A stretch of 64,000 nt of DNA. It comes from Desmodesmus armatus (Eukaryota; Chlorophyta; Chlorophyceae; Sphaeropleales; Scenedesmaceae). The DNA lies in assembly GCA_007449985.2 (NCBI GenBank), contig VIIQ02000008.1, forward strand, positions 585,001 to 649,000, read 5' to 3'. The notes under the pieces were generated by a model, which saw only the letters and a list, made by a program, of their open reading frames with translations, was not told the origin of the DNA and did no database searches. The position numbers and the translations under genes are program-made. Below are positions 45,101-55,200 of the stretch, in pieces (the first letter of the stretch is position 1; each line of letters begins with the position of its first letter).

Positions 45101-48047
45101 CCCCCCACCCCCCCCTGGACTACCGACTTTCCTACCCACCCTCGTACACACCTACCCCCCCCCCCCACCTACTACAAACCTTCCCACCCGCCGTCATCCC
45201 ACCCACCCCACCTTCCTACCGCCCAGCTGTTGTGGCCCCCAGACCATATTGAAGTAATGGTGTGTTGTTGCAACTTGGACGTCTGAGATGCTGTTGTCGG
45301 TGATCCAGTCCTCGCCCTCACAGGTGGAGCCATAACCAGGGTTGTACTTGGCCATGTCGCCTGCAAGCTTCATCCAAACTAGGTCAAATAGGTGTAACCA
45401 AGTAGGGTTTGGTCAGGGCTTAGTAGGTTTGGGCAGCCGCATACTCATGCTTCATTTGTTATTGAGCAGTGCAAGCTCACGGACTGTTCAGCTGTAGCTC
45501 AGCGCACCCTGGAAGTAGCCCTCAGTGCCTGAGAACACCAGCTGGTTGGGTGCGGCCTTGTGGAGGTAGGCAGCTAGGTCTGCAAGGTAGGCGTGTCGCA
45601 CAGACTGCTGGCTGGCATCACAACCAGGGCACCTGCAAAAGGAAGATTGAGTGAGAGAAAGATGAGTGAAAGAAAGATGATATTGACAGAAAATAAACCA
45701 GCGGAGTGGCAAGGTTAGCCTCGGAGGGTTCCCTGCTGCTGTCATTAGTCTGTGTGTGTTTACACTGGCTTGAGAGACTGAACTATGAAGAGGTTGCCCT
45801 TGCCAGGAAGTGCCGCCTGTACACGTCCGTGGCTGCAATGCAATTTTGCACAGGCATGCCGCTCTGCTGCAGCCTGCAGGCGCAGTGAGCATGCTGCTGC
45901 ATTGGCGATAATGTCTGCCTACCGGCTGTCCGATTGCTGCACATGGAAATGTTGGTAGTGGTGCCGGTGCCAGTTTTGTACTCTTCAGCCATCTGTTAGG
46001 TCACCTCACTGACTCCCCTCCTCTCCTCCCCTGACAGGGGTCACTGGTGACCTATGGACGAAAGTGGATCAGCATGGGTGCCTCACCCCAATCACCCCAA
46101 GACAAAACCCTTCCTGGTCTGTCTGCAGACATGCCTGGGTTCGTTGGTGACATCCCACCCCATGATGGCTGGGTCGTCTTTATAGAGGCGGCCATTGTAG
46201 GTGTTTCTCCTGTTGAGCACGGTGTCGATGTGGGCCTTCAGCAGTTTGCGCACGGCGTTGGAGCTGCAGGGCGGGCAGGCCGGCAACACGACACAAAGTT
46301 ACTGCAAGATATCTGGAGGCAATGGAAGAAATGCAGGCAGGCAGTGCATCACACGGTTGCAAGATGTGCCACTGTAATAAAAGTACCACTACCAATACCA
46401 GTGTAATGAATCACATTCTTTGTTGTTGCAAGCCCACTGCCTTGGGGCGGGCCACACCACACATTGGAACACACAAACATCTCAACATGCGCACTTCCGA
46501 CCTCTTGTTCCATGACATACGTATGTATACGCCCATGTTCACCTGTAAAACTGAACGGCTTGATAGTCAGAAGGCTTCTCTCCCGACCAATCTATCCAGT
46601 GACCGGGACCAACAAAATGAGCCCAGTAGTCGATGGGGCTGCACAGCACACAGCACAGCACAGCACAACACTTACATACCTACTTACCTATCTGCTTACT
46701 TGCCCTAAAAAATGACATTTTTTGGGGGCCAGCGAGAGGCTCGCTGGGAACAACACAAATGTCACTCACAGTTGGACTCAACCTCAAGGAGACACCATTC
46801 AGATCACATCAAACATCATGTATGATACTTGCTGCCTCAGTCCCAAGCACACATCTCTGAGATGAAGTTCAACCCAAGAACCTCATCTTCCCTATCGAAA
46901 CAGAACACACAGTGCAGCACAAAGCGATCTGTTGAGTCGCACGCATGTGCGGCACATGGTGATGCGCTCCTTGAGCACAGGCGTGGTCGATTATCCACTT
47001 GCAACACCCCCCCCCCCAATAAATCAGAGCTGCTGCACACTCACACCAGTATGAGTTGCCTGCCATGCCGGCCAGCAGAGTCCACAAAGTAGTCCAGCCC
47101 TCTGAACTGGTCCTCGGGGTATGTCCCTGGGCCTGAAGGCAGCTGCTTCCCAAGGGCCCAAGACCTGATCACCTTCACACCCAGCCTCTGCAGTGCACAC
47201 CAACAACAACAACACATATGCATTACAAGCACATGGATGCATTCAGAGGTAACATTGTGGGGCTGTTACATGGTTCAGGCTTGGCCTGAACACCCCGTAT
47301 GGAGCCAATGAGGCTCACGGGGTACCAGTGTCATAGTATGCATCTGAGTCAACATAATCCATTTTACACCCAGAGTCTGCGCAGCCTCTGCGCCACACAG
47401 TGATGTGGAATTTATAAGCATTGCAAGCAGCAGTTGTTCAACTTGCAGGAGCAGCGTGATGCCAGTGCACATTTGCTAGTGGTGCAGATGAAAATCGCAC
47501 CATCTGCTGCGCAGCAGCTGCTGCATGCTGCAACATCAGCAGCAGCTGCAGTGATTCCATGACAAGCTGGTCAGTGCTGAAATGGGTCTTCAACAACTCA
47601 CTGTGGGCAAGCCCGGAATATTTACTGGGGACAAAAGACAGCGCACCTGAGCATCTGCCATGACAGCATCCACATTGCCTTTGTTTGCGTCGCGCCATAA
47701 GCCATCAGGTTGCCGCGCCCACTGCCATGTGTTGAAGCCTGCACCCAACAGAGTCACATGCAGCATGGCAGAAGGTCAGGATGTCTGAGGGGTCCAGCAG
47801 CAGCTGCAGACACCTTCCAGCACAACACTGCTTTTTGCAAGTGGCTGACAGCCAACACTGCAATAGGAATAGACCTGCCAATGCAGAAAGCAGCTCCGGT
47901 AGCTCTAGCTATTTGGTAACCACTGGTCAGGCCCAGTAGTTACTCACCCAGGTAGTACTCATATGCGACGGCGTGGTGCAGAAACCACACAGTGAGCACT
48001 GCAATAGTGCTCAAGCTGGGCAGTCCATGCCATCTATGCGTCGCCAT
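42103..48047 (-). CDS. Secreted GH5 (GH5_7-like) endo-beta-1,4-mannanase
   Basis: Predicted to hydrolyse beta-mannan outside the cell, perhaps in wall remodelling. Exons, 5' to 3': 47948-48047, 47647-47738, 47045-47187, 46543-46638, 46135-46263, 45508-45632, 45245-45360, 44671-44747, 43903-43987, 43620-43709, 42567-42878, 42103-42264; ~508 aa, all phases consistent. Residues 1-28 are a signal peptide (hydrophobic [16 protein letters not shown]). The catalytic domain shows [19 protein letters not shown] (Arg72), [17 protein letters not shown] (acid/base Glu185), [17 protein letters not shown] (nucleophile Glu299) and GAIFWEAV. After ~355 comes a Ser/Ala/Arg-rich tail not typical of the family. 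The intron after NEPR uses a GC donor (ag|gcatgt at 46134). The donor at 45244 (gtctgg) is weak. The last exon is less certain because it is duplicated downstream. Confidence 0.88.
46711..46765. repeat. Intronic hairpin with nested stems
   Basis: An outer TGACATTT/AAATGTCA pair encloses CCAGCGA-gaggc-TCGCTGG. It lies in the mannanase intron between exons 46638 and 47045 and is similar in layout to the GGAGCC/GGCTC hairpins. Confidence 0.7.
47293..47322. repeat. GGAGCC/GGCTC hairpin, mannanase intron 2
   Basis: CCCCGT and ACGGGG form a perfect outer stem around at-GGAGCC-aatga-GGCTC. It is a member of a small dispersed family also seen in MSH3 introns. Confidence 0.8.
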
Positions 48048-48332
48048 CTACTTTCGACACGCTGACTGGGCTTGCAAGCGGTTGATGTAGAATGCAGTTC
48101 AGTCCATCGCGCAGACTTGGCTGATCAATGGGTACGACAGACTCAAGAATCAGCATCAAGTGTAATGGGCAGCTTACCCATGTGGCCCTGCTTATTGATG
48201 ATTAGACCGTAGCGGTGGCAGTTGCTTCATCCCGGAATTTTCCGTAGGTGCCTGGTATCGAGCGTACCGGCTGCACAGAGGCACGCCTACCCCAACGGCT
48301 TTTATGGCTTATAGGTGAATTACCCATCCTGG

Positions 48333-48352
48333 ACGGGGACACGTGTCCCCGT
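48333..48352. promoter_or_regulatory. 20-bp palindrome with CACGTG core
   Basis: ACGGGGACACGTGTCCCCGT is a perfect palindrome centred on a G-box, ~217 bp upstream of the H2A copy 2 start and ~286 bp upstream of the mannanase start, which faces the other way. It is a likely bZIP/bHLH site for one or both genes. Confidence 0.55.
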
Positions 48353-48356
48353 GCAC

Positions 48357-48397
48357 CTCAACTCAGACTCACGCTCACGCTCAGGTTTTGAGTTGAG
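48357..48397. promoter_or_regulatory. Shared histone upstream element, H2A copy 2
   Basis: Contains CTCAACTC, a doubled acgctc word, then ACGCTCAGGTTTTGAGTTGA; it matches the element upstream of H2B (38768-38795) almost base for base in the core. It lies ~172-212 bp before the H2A start. Confidence 0.5.
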
Positions 48398-48568
48398 CTT
48401 GAGGCATCCAGCCAAAACGCCGTCTGTCAAATACCCCCCGTACTCTATGGAACCAATTATTTACTCCATCACCCACCTCACTGTTCATATCAACTACCAT
48501 CATCTCAGCTTGCCCAGTATCATCATCTCAGCTTGTGCAGTGCAGTGCAGTGCACTTGACCAGCAACA

Positions 48569-48958
48569 ATGTCTGGGCGTGGCAAAGCCGCAGGAAAGGC
48601 CAAGGGCAAGGCCGTGTCTCGTAGCAGCAAGGCCGGCCTTCAGTTCCCCGTGGGTCGCCTGGCCCGCTACCTGAAGAAGGGTCGCTATGCTGAGCGCATT
48701 GGAGCAGGTGCACCCGTGTACCTTGCTGCTGTGATGGAGTACCTGGCTGCTGAGGTGCTAGAGCTGGCAGGCAATGCTGCTCGTGACAACAAGAAGAACC
48801 GCATCATCCCTCGCCACATCCAGCTGGCAATCAGGAACGATGAGGAGCTGAGCAAGCTGCTGGGCACTGTCACCATTGCCAGCGGTGGTGTGCTGCCCAA
48901 CATCCACGGCTCCCTGCTGCCCAAGAAGAGCAGCAAGGGCAAGGCAGACGCCGAGTAA
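48569..48958 (+). CDS. Histone H2A, copy 2
   Basis: 129 aa, intronless, same protein as the copy at 40017. Nucleotide differences are few and silent (for example cgtagcagc versus cgctcgagc for Arg-Ser-Ser). The 3' flank is also related for ~250 bp, with small indels, showing duplication of a gene-sized block. The mannanase gene lies between the two copies on the other strand. A shared histone promoter element and a better-preserved 3' stem-loop suggest this copy is the more active one. Confidence 0.98.
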   Translation: MSGRGKAAGKAKGKAVSRSSKAGLQFPVGRLARYLKKGRYAERIGAGAPVYLAAVMEYLAAEVLELAGNAARDNKKNRIIPRHIQLAIRNDEELSKLLGTVTIASGGVLPNIHGSLLPKKSSKGKADAE

Positions 48959-49046
48959 TTGCAGCACTCCTGCAGTGCTGGGGCGAATCTGGGGCGCAGC
49001 AGTGGCTGGCATGGCCTGAGCTGCTGACGCTCACCCCACCAACATT

Positions 49047-49062
49047 GGTGTCTGTCAACACC
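49047..49062 (+). terminator. Histone-type 3' stem-loop of H2A copy 2
   Basis: GGTGTCTGTCAACACC can form a 5-bp stem (GGTGT/ACACC) 88 bp after the stop. It is less canonical than the H2B element because the loop is 6 nt. Confidence 0.6.
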
Positions 49063-49992
49063 ACTATGAGTCTCCATGGTCCATGACCTTGGGAAGGGCT
49101 GGCAACTTGGCATGCATGCAGCTTGTTGTGTCGCTGCATGGAGTGGCAATGCAGTGAATAAACATCTCAGGTGTGCCTTCTCCGTCTGGGAGGGTTGTTG
49201 GGTTGCTTCTGCGCAGCAGCTGGTGCTTGTACTGTACATATTGGCATTCAAGGTTCCAATCATTGGACAAGTGTGACTGGGCACACCCTCTGCATGGGTG
49301 TGGTCGCAGGGTGGGCTACATTGTATCAGATCGCAGGTATAGTGGCTCTGTGGTGTGCAATGTGGCAGATGTTTGGTTGAACAGCACGGCATAGCAGCCT
49401 GCATTATGCTGATGCAGGCCCTACCGCACTGAAGCGGGCTTGGTGTGCATGGCCTGTGTAATTTGTAAGTTGACTTTCGTGTTTGCAACACAGACTGCAA
49501 CGATGTGTATGATGGTAACCTGAAGGCATTGGTTTGCATCAGAGAGCAGCAGCATGGCACAATCTGAGGAAGGTTTGCATTAGCTTGTGTCCCTCAGGGC
49601 CTGACAGCAGCGGAGAGAATGCTTGTTGGTGCAGACACCCTGCTTTGCTTACATTGCCACTGTTAATTGCAAAACATGTGCAAAGGTGAACATTCCGACC
49701 ATGAACGGCTTGAGAGCAGCATGGTGGACTGTGCAAGGCAGCTGGCTGGAACCACCCAAGGACCAGCCGCACTGGCAAAGAGAGCCTGAACCAGGATATG
49801 AAAGGAAGCCCCATGTTCAAGTGCTCAGTCAGCAGACAAGTTTCTGCAAGACACTACCCCCAAGGTGACCTTTGGATTGTCACACCACACAACAACCTTG
49901 GAAGGTTATGTAATCTCCTTGAGCACACCCCATGCGCATCGAAAAGAGAAGTACTGATTTTTGCGTTCAATGACGATGTGTAGGTAGACCCG
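49063..49992. other. Intergenic stretch with MSH3 5' region
   Basis: The first part aligns with the flank of H2A copy 1. A TGTAA occurs near 49456 and again near 49463. No other gene is supported. Confidence 0.45.
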
Positions 49993-51662
49993 ATGAAGCG
50001 CAACCGTGCAGTTAGTGGTGCTAGAGCATCAGCTGCTCAGCCCAGCATCAGGAACTTCTTCTCGTCCACAAAACAGGAAGACAAAGGACAGAACGATGAG
50101 TTGGTGAAAAACGCAAAGCGACAGAAGCAAGGCAGCGGCGATAGCCCCTGTGTCATAGTCCTTGATGATGCTGATGAAGTTGATGGTGCAGTTGGAGCAG
50201 TTGAGCACACCACAGCAGCAACCTCAACACAGCAAGCTCCACCTGCTGCTGTGCACCAGCGTGCGCTTCCCAACCACCGTGATGCAGCAGCACATGGCAA
50301 GGCACAGGCGAAGCTGGTTGCAGTCAGGGCTGACGACGACGCAGTTGGCACCCAGCAACAGCAGCAACCAGTTGGTGCCCGTGCTGCAGTTAGGCAGGCT
50401 CCAGCTCCCAAGTATACACCACTGGTAAGTGTCTCCCTCATGCTCTGGTAGCCCACCACCACCATGCTGCATGTCTTGCACCCCTCCCCCCCCTCCTCCT
50501 CCTCCCATTCCTGTCTGCTGCATCCACTTGCATGGGCACCAACCTTATGAAACACGTATGTTGCATGTGGTGACCTGTGCAGCAGCACTGCAGCATATAG
50601 GCATCAGGAAGCACAATTCAGAAACCAGCTTACGTCGTGGCTGTGTGAGTGCAGGAGCAGCAGATTGTGGTGCTGAAGCAGCAGCACCCTGGAGTGCTGC
50701 TGCTGGTTGAGGTTGGCTACAAGATGCGCATGTTTGGGCAGGACGCTGAGTGGCAGCTAAGGTGTGTTTTGGGGGGGGGGCACCCTGGGAGTTATATGGA
50801 ATAGAATAGTCCCTGGTGCTGTCGGCTCCCGCTGAAGCCATCGCTTATAGGAACACCAACCCCACATATGTCGGCGTCGAAGGCACTAGTGTGGTTGGAG
50901 TGGGCGAACGCGTCCCTACCCGAAATGTTTTCCATAGGGGTTTTCACAGTAGCAGTTGAGGTTGGGGGCTGGTGGGGGCTGGATTAATGAGGTGGCAGTG
51001 ACTGTGTGTGTGTAGACAAGGGGGGGGGGGTCCCGCGAGGCTGCTGGAGGCCCGTTGCATGCTGGTGCCAGCGCATAGGGTTTTGGGATCAGGAGTGCCA
51101 TGAACGCATTCATGGGAAACGCACACTCCCTGTGCGTGCATTGCTTCTGTCTCACTGTTGCTGCTGTTGCTGTTGTACTCCAGGAGCTGGGCATCTACTG
51201 CTACCTGGACCGCAACTTCATGACAGCATCATTTCCAGTGCCACGCCTGCCCATACACGTGCGGCGGCTGGTGGCTGCAGGACACAAGGTGGGCAGCTGT
51301 GCACAGGCACCGCAGTCACCAGCACCCACCACCCACCACAGCCATTTGGGGGGGGGTCACAAAGACAGGGTCACAAAGACAGGGTCACAGCCAGGAGCAG
51401 CTGCAGGCCCCACTACTGGTGCTTTCTGGCAAGAAGCAGTCAGCACGGGCGCCTGCAGAGGGTGCAACAGTACAGGGATGTAGCTATAGAGCGCTATAAA
51501 AGCTGCATTGGCATGATGTCAATGTTGATCCAGTGCCGCTGCCCATCGACAGACCACACACTGCCTATGCTTTGTTGTGACCTGCTGTTTTTTGCCAAGT
51601 TTCCAAACTTTACGCTCTCAGTCCGCTGCTGCGTGCACGTTGGCTTCTGCTACTGACTCAGG

Positions 51663-51694
<32 letters not shown>

Positions 51695-52220
51695 AGGTTG
51701 GTGTTGTCCGTCAGACTGAGTCTGCTGCCCTGAAGGCTGCTGGTGACAACAGGTCTGCCCCCTTCACACGCAGCCTCACAGGGCTGTTCACAGCAGCAAC
51801 ACTGGAGGCAGCTGAGAAGGCAGACAAGCTGGGTGAGACAGCAGATAGCAGGCAGGGTTTTGTCGGGGGGGGGGGGGGGACGAGGTTGTTACAAGTAGAT
51901 ACTACTCCCCTACTATTAACTGGATCAGGGCCTCGCCTTATCGCCCTTTTGGGAGCCAAACAAGGCTCATAGGGATACTTTCGCCCTGGGCGGTACTCTC
52001 TACTTTTTGCACACTGATCTGCAATGTACCTTGATTGTGCTGGCAACCTATACAGCAAGCGGTTGTCCCTGATGCTCTCTCCTTCTTGCATTTGCATGCA
52101 AGTGATCATCGTTGCAATGGAATTCAGCACAACCTTGTGTTGACACTGTGAATGCAGCCAGGCCACAGTCATTCCCTGCACCAAGCAGTGTGACACAACT
52201 GCTGCTGCTGCTGTTGCTTG

Positions 52221-52282
<62 letters not shown>

Positions 52283-55200
52283 TTGTTCAGATGAGGCTGG
52301 TGCCATGGAGGCCAGTCAGGGTCTGGAGGCTATGCTGGGCGGAACAGCAGCCTCACCAGCAGCAAACTACCTCCTGGTGCTGGCACAGGACATGGCCTCA
52401 ACAGCAACGCAAAAGCCGCCAGCAGCAGCAGCAGCAGCAGGTGCTGGAAAGGCAGGCAGTACAGCAGCAGCAGTGGCGGCAGCAGCTGCTGCTGGTGGGC
52501 CCCTTGGTTTGGTTGCGGTGGATGCTGGCAGTGGGGACATAGCATATGGCTTGGCCAGTATCGACAGCAGCAATGCAGGAGTGACCTCCAGCAGTAGCAG
52601 CAGCAGCAGTAAGGAAGCGGGCGGTGTGATGTCGCTTGAAGCGGTGTTGCTGTCGCTGTCACCCTCAGACATAGTGGTGTGTGAACCGGTGTCAGCTGCC
52701 ACCCAGCAGGTGATCAAGAGTTACCTGGCCGGGGCTAGCAAAAGCTGCAGGCTAGAGCGGCTGCAGCAGCAGCAGCAGCAGCCAAGCAGGGGCCAGGCCG
52801 CCGGCAGCCGTGCTCAGCCGGCAGCAGCAGCGGCAGCAGCCGGCGGCTACCTTGATGCAAAGTTGATGAATGACCTTGTTGATTTCTTTGGGGGCGGGCA
52901 GGGAGGGGCTGCTGCTGCTGCTGCTGCTGGTGTTACTGGGGTTGATAGAGCAGAGAGCAGCGACCCAACCCTTGCAGCAGCTGCAGCAGCAGCAGCAGCA
53001 GCAGCAGAGGATGCTGCAGGAGGTGAGGCTGTTGGCCAGCAGGGTTCGCTGCAGTTCATCCTGTCTCTGCCTCAGCCGGTGTTGTCAGCGCTGGCTGGGT
53101 GTCTGGCGTACCTGCGGCCGTTTGGTCTGTGTGGTGTGCTGGCCTGCACCAGCAGCTACAGACCCCTGGCAGTGGCTGGGGCAATGAAGCTGGAGGGCCC
53201 AGCACTGAGGCAGCTGGAGGTCATGGAGGCAGGTGAGAGGGGGGGTATGGCGGGGAGGATGGAGGGGGGGGGGTGAACGAGAGAAGGAAGGAAGGGAGGA
53301 TGAGGGGGTCAGAAGAGGTAGGGGCTGGTTGGGAGTGGCTGCAGTGGGTGACCTTAAAGGGCCCAGCACTGAGGCAGTTGGAGGTGATGGAGGCAGGTGA
53401 GAGGGGCGGGGGAACCGAGCGTGGCAGGAAGGGGGAGGGGGGGGGCGATTGGAAGGAGGGGGGCAGGGGGCGATTGGAAGGAGGGGGGCAGGGGGCGATT
53501 GGAAGGAGGGGGGCAGGGGGACAAGAAGGGGGGGAGGCGGGAGGAGTGTGTGTGCGTGGGGGTGGGGGTGGCATTGCACTGTTCTGTCTTATCGTGCGCC
53601 CTGCCCTACCTGCTGTTGCTTGTGGCGCCGCCCAGCTCAGCCCTGTGATGTTCCTGCCACCATCTGTGCCACCGCATTCTGTTCCCCGCTCTGTTGTCAT
53701 TAGGTGCTGACAGCCGCCCTCAGCTGGCTGGCTCCCTGCTGCACCTGATGGACCGCTGCAGCACTGCTGCTGGTGGCCGCGTGTTGCGCCGCTGGCTGGC
53801 CGCACCCCTGGCTACACGCACCAGCATTCTGGACAGGCAGCAGGCGGTGCAGGTGGGGGGGGGGGGGAGGCTGGGTTGGATGTCGTGTGTGGTGCAGCAA
53901 AAAGAAGATATTGCAGTTGAAAAGGAGGGAGGGAAGGGGGCCAGGTCGGGTAGATGTCAGGTATGGCGAAGCAAAAGATTGCAGCCGTGGAGGGAGAGGG
54001 GGTTGGATGGCTGCTGTTGAGGAGTCAGGAGGGAGGTGGCGGCCAGCAGCAATAAGAGGTGCTGGCAAGTCTATGGATTGCAGGCTGTGGATTACTGGAA
54101 GCATGTGATGGGCCATGACAACCAGTGGGGGGGGGGTGTTGCAGGAGAGGTGGTGACAGGAGGTCATTGTTGGTTGCTATTGCAGCAAGCCAAGCCTCAG
54201 CACTACACTTGGCCTTGCATCCGGCCTTTCATTACGCACAGTGCTACCTATTATCCACTAGGATGTGTGCTTTGCCAGCCACGTGCTGTGGGGCCAGGAC
54301 CTGCATCATACAAAGCATTTGGTGTGGCCTGCGCTGCCTGCAATGGTCCATTGCTTGAATCAGACACTGCTGAGGTGTTGTGCCCCTGCAAAGCCCACCA
54401 CATCCAGTTTCCGTGTCTTGGTCCTTTCACGTCTTGTTGGCCCCTTGCTGCAGGTGTTGCTGGACAGCATAACAGGCCAACAGCAGCAGCAGCAGCAGCA
54501 GCCAGGCAGCAGCAGCAGCTGTAATGCGTCAGTGCTGCAGCAGCTGCCTCAGTGGCTGTCTACTGGCAGGCAGGACCTTGAGCGGGCCCTGGCGCGTGTG
54601 GCTGCAGGCACTGCTGCTCCTGCAGAGGCGGTGAAGCTCTGGACAAGGCTGGCTGAGGTGAGGGGGGGGGAGGGGGGAGGGGGGGGGGGCGCAGGCCTGC
54701 CTAGGCGTTGCCATGGGTTGGCCCTTTGTTCATCAATGTTTGTACTTATGGGCCTTCTGTTGGGCCTCTTGAGACATGGTCAAGGGGGGGAGGGGAGCAA
54801 AATGGTGATCAACAGTGAGGGAGCGTGAGGGTTGGAATTGGCAGCTGCTTGGCAGCTGCTTGCCGAACAGAAGCAGCAGGCGCCGCCAGAGCCATGTGCA
54901 GGTTTGCAAAACAGCTCAGGCGGGGGGGGGGGGGGGTGAGCTGGTGTCAACACATCTGCCGTGTGCACGCCGGTACTTGTGGTATTATCATGATTTCGAT
55001 GTCTGTGCGTTGCGTCACTGCAGCTCCCCAAGGCTCTGCAGCTCCCCATGCAGCAGCAACAGCCCTCCGCAGCAGCAGCAGCAGCAGGCGCCGAGACAGC
55101 AGCAGCAGCAGCGGCGGCGGCCGCGGTCCTCCCCCAACCAGCAGCAGCCAGCTTGGACCTGTCCCTCCTGTCGTCCAGTGTTCCCAGCCGGCTGTTGGTG

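Noticed and set aside
48685..49560. 291-codon minus frame over H2A copy 2
   Set aside because: Antisense shadow of the histone gene and its flank.
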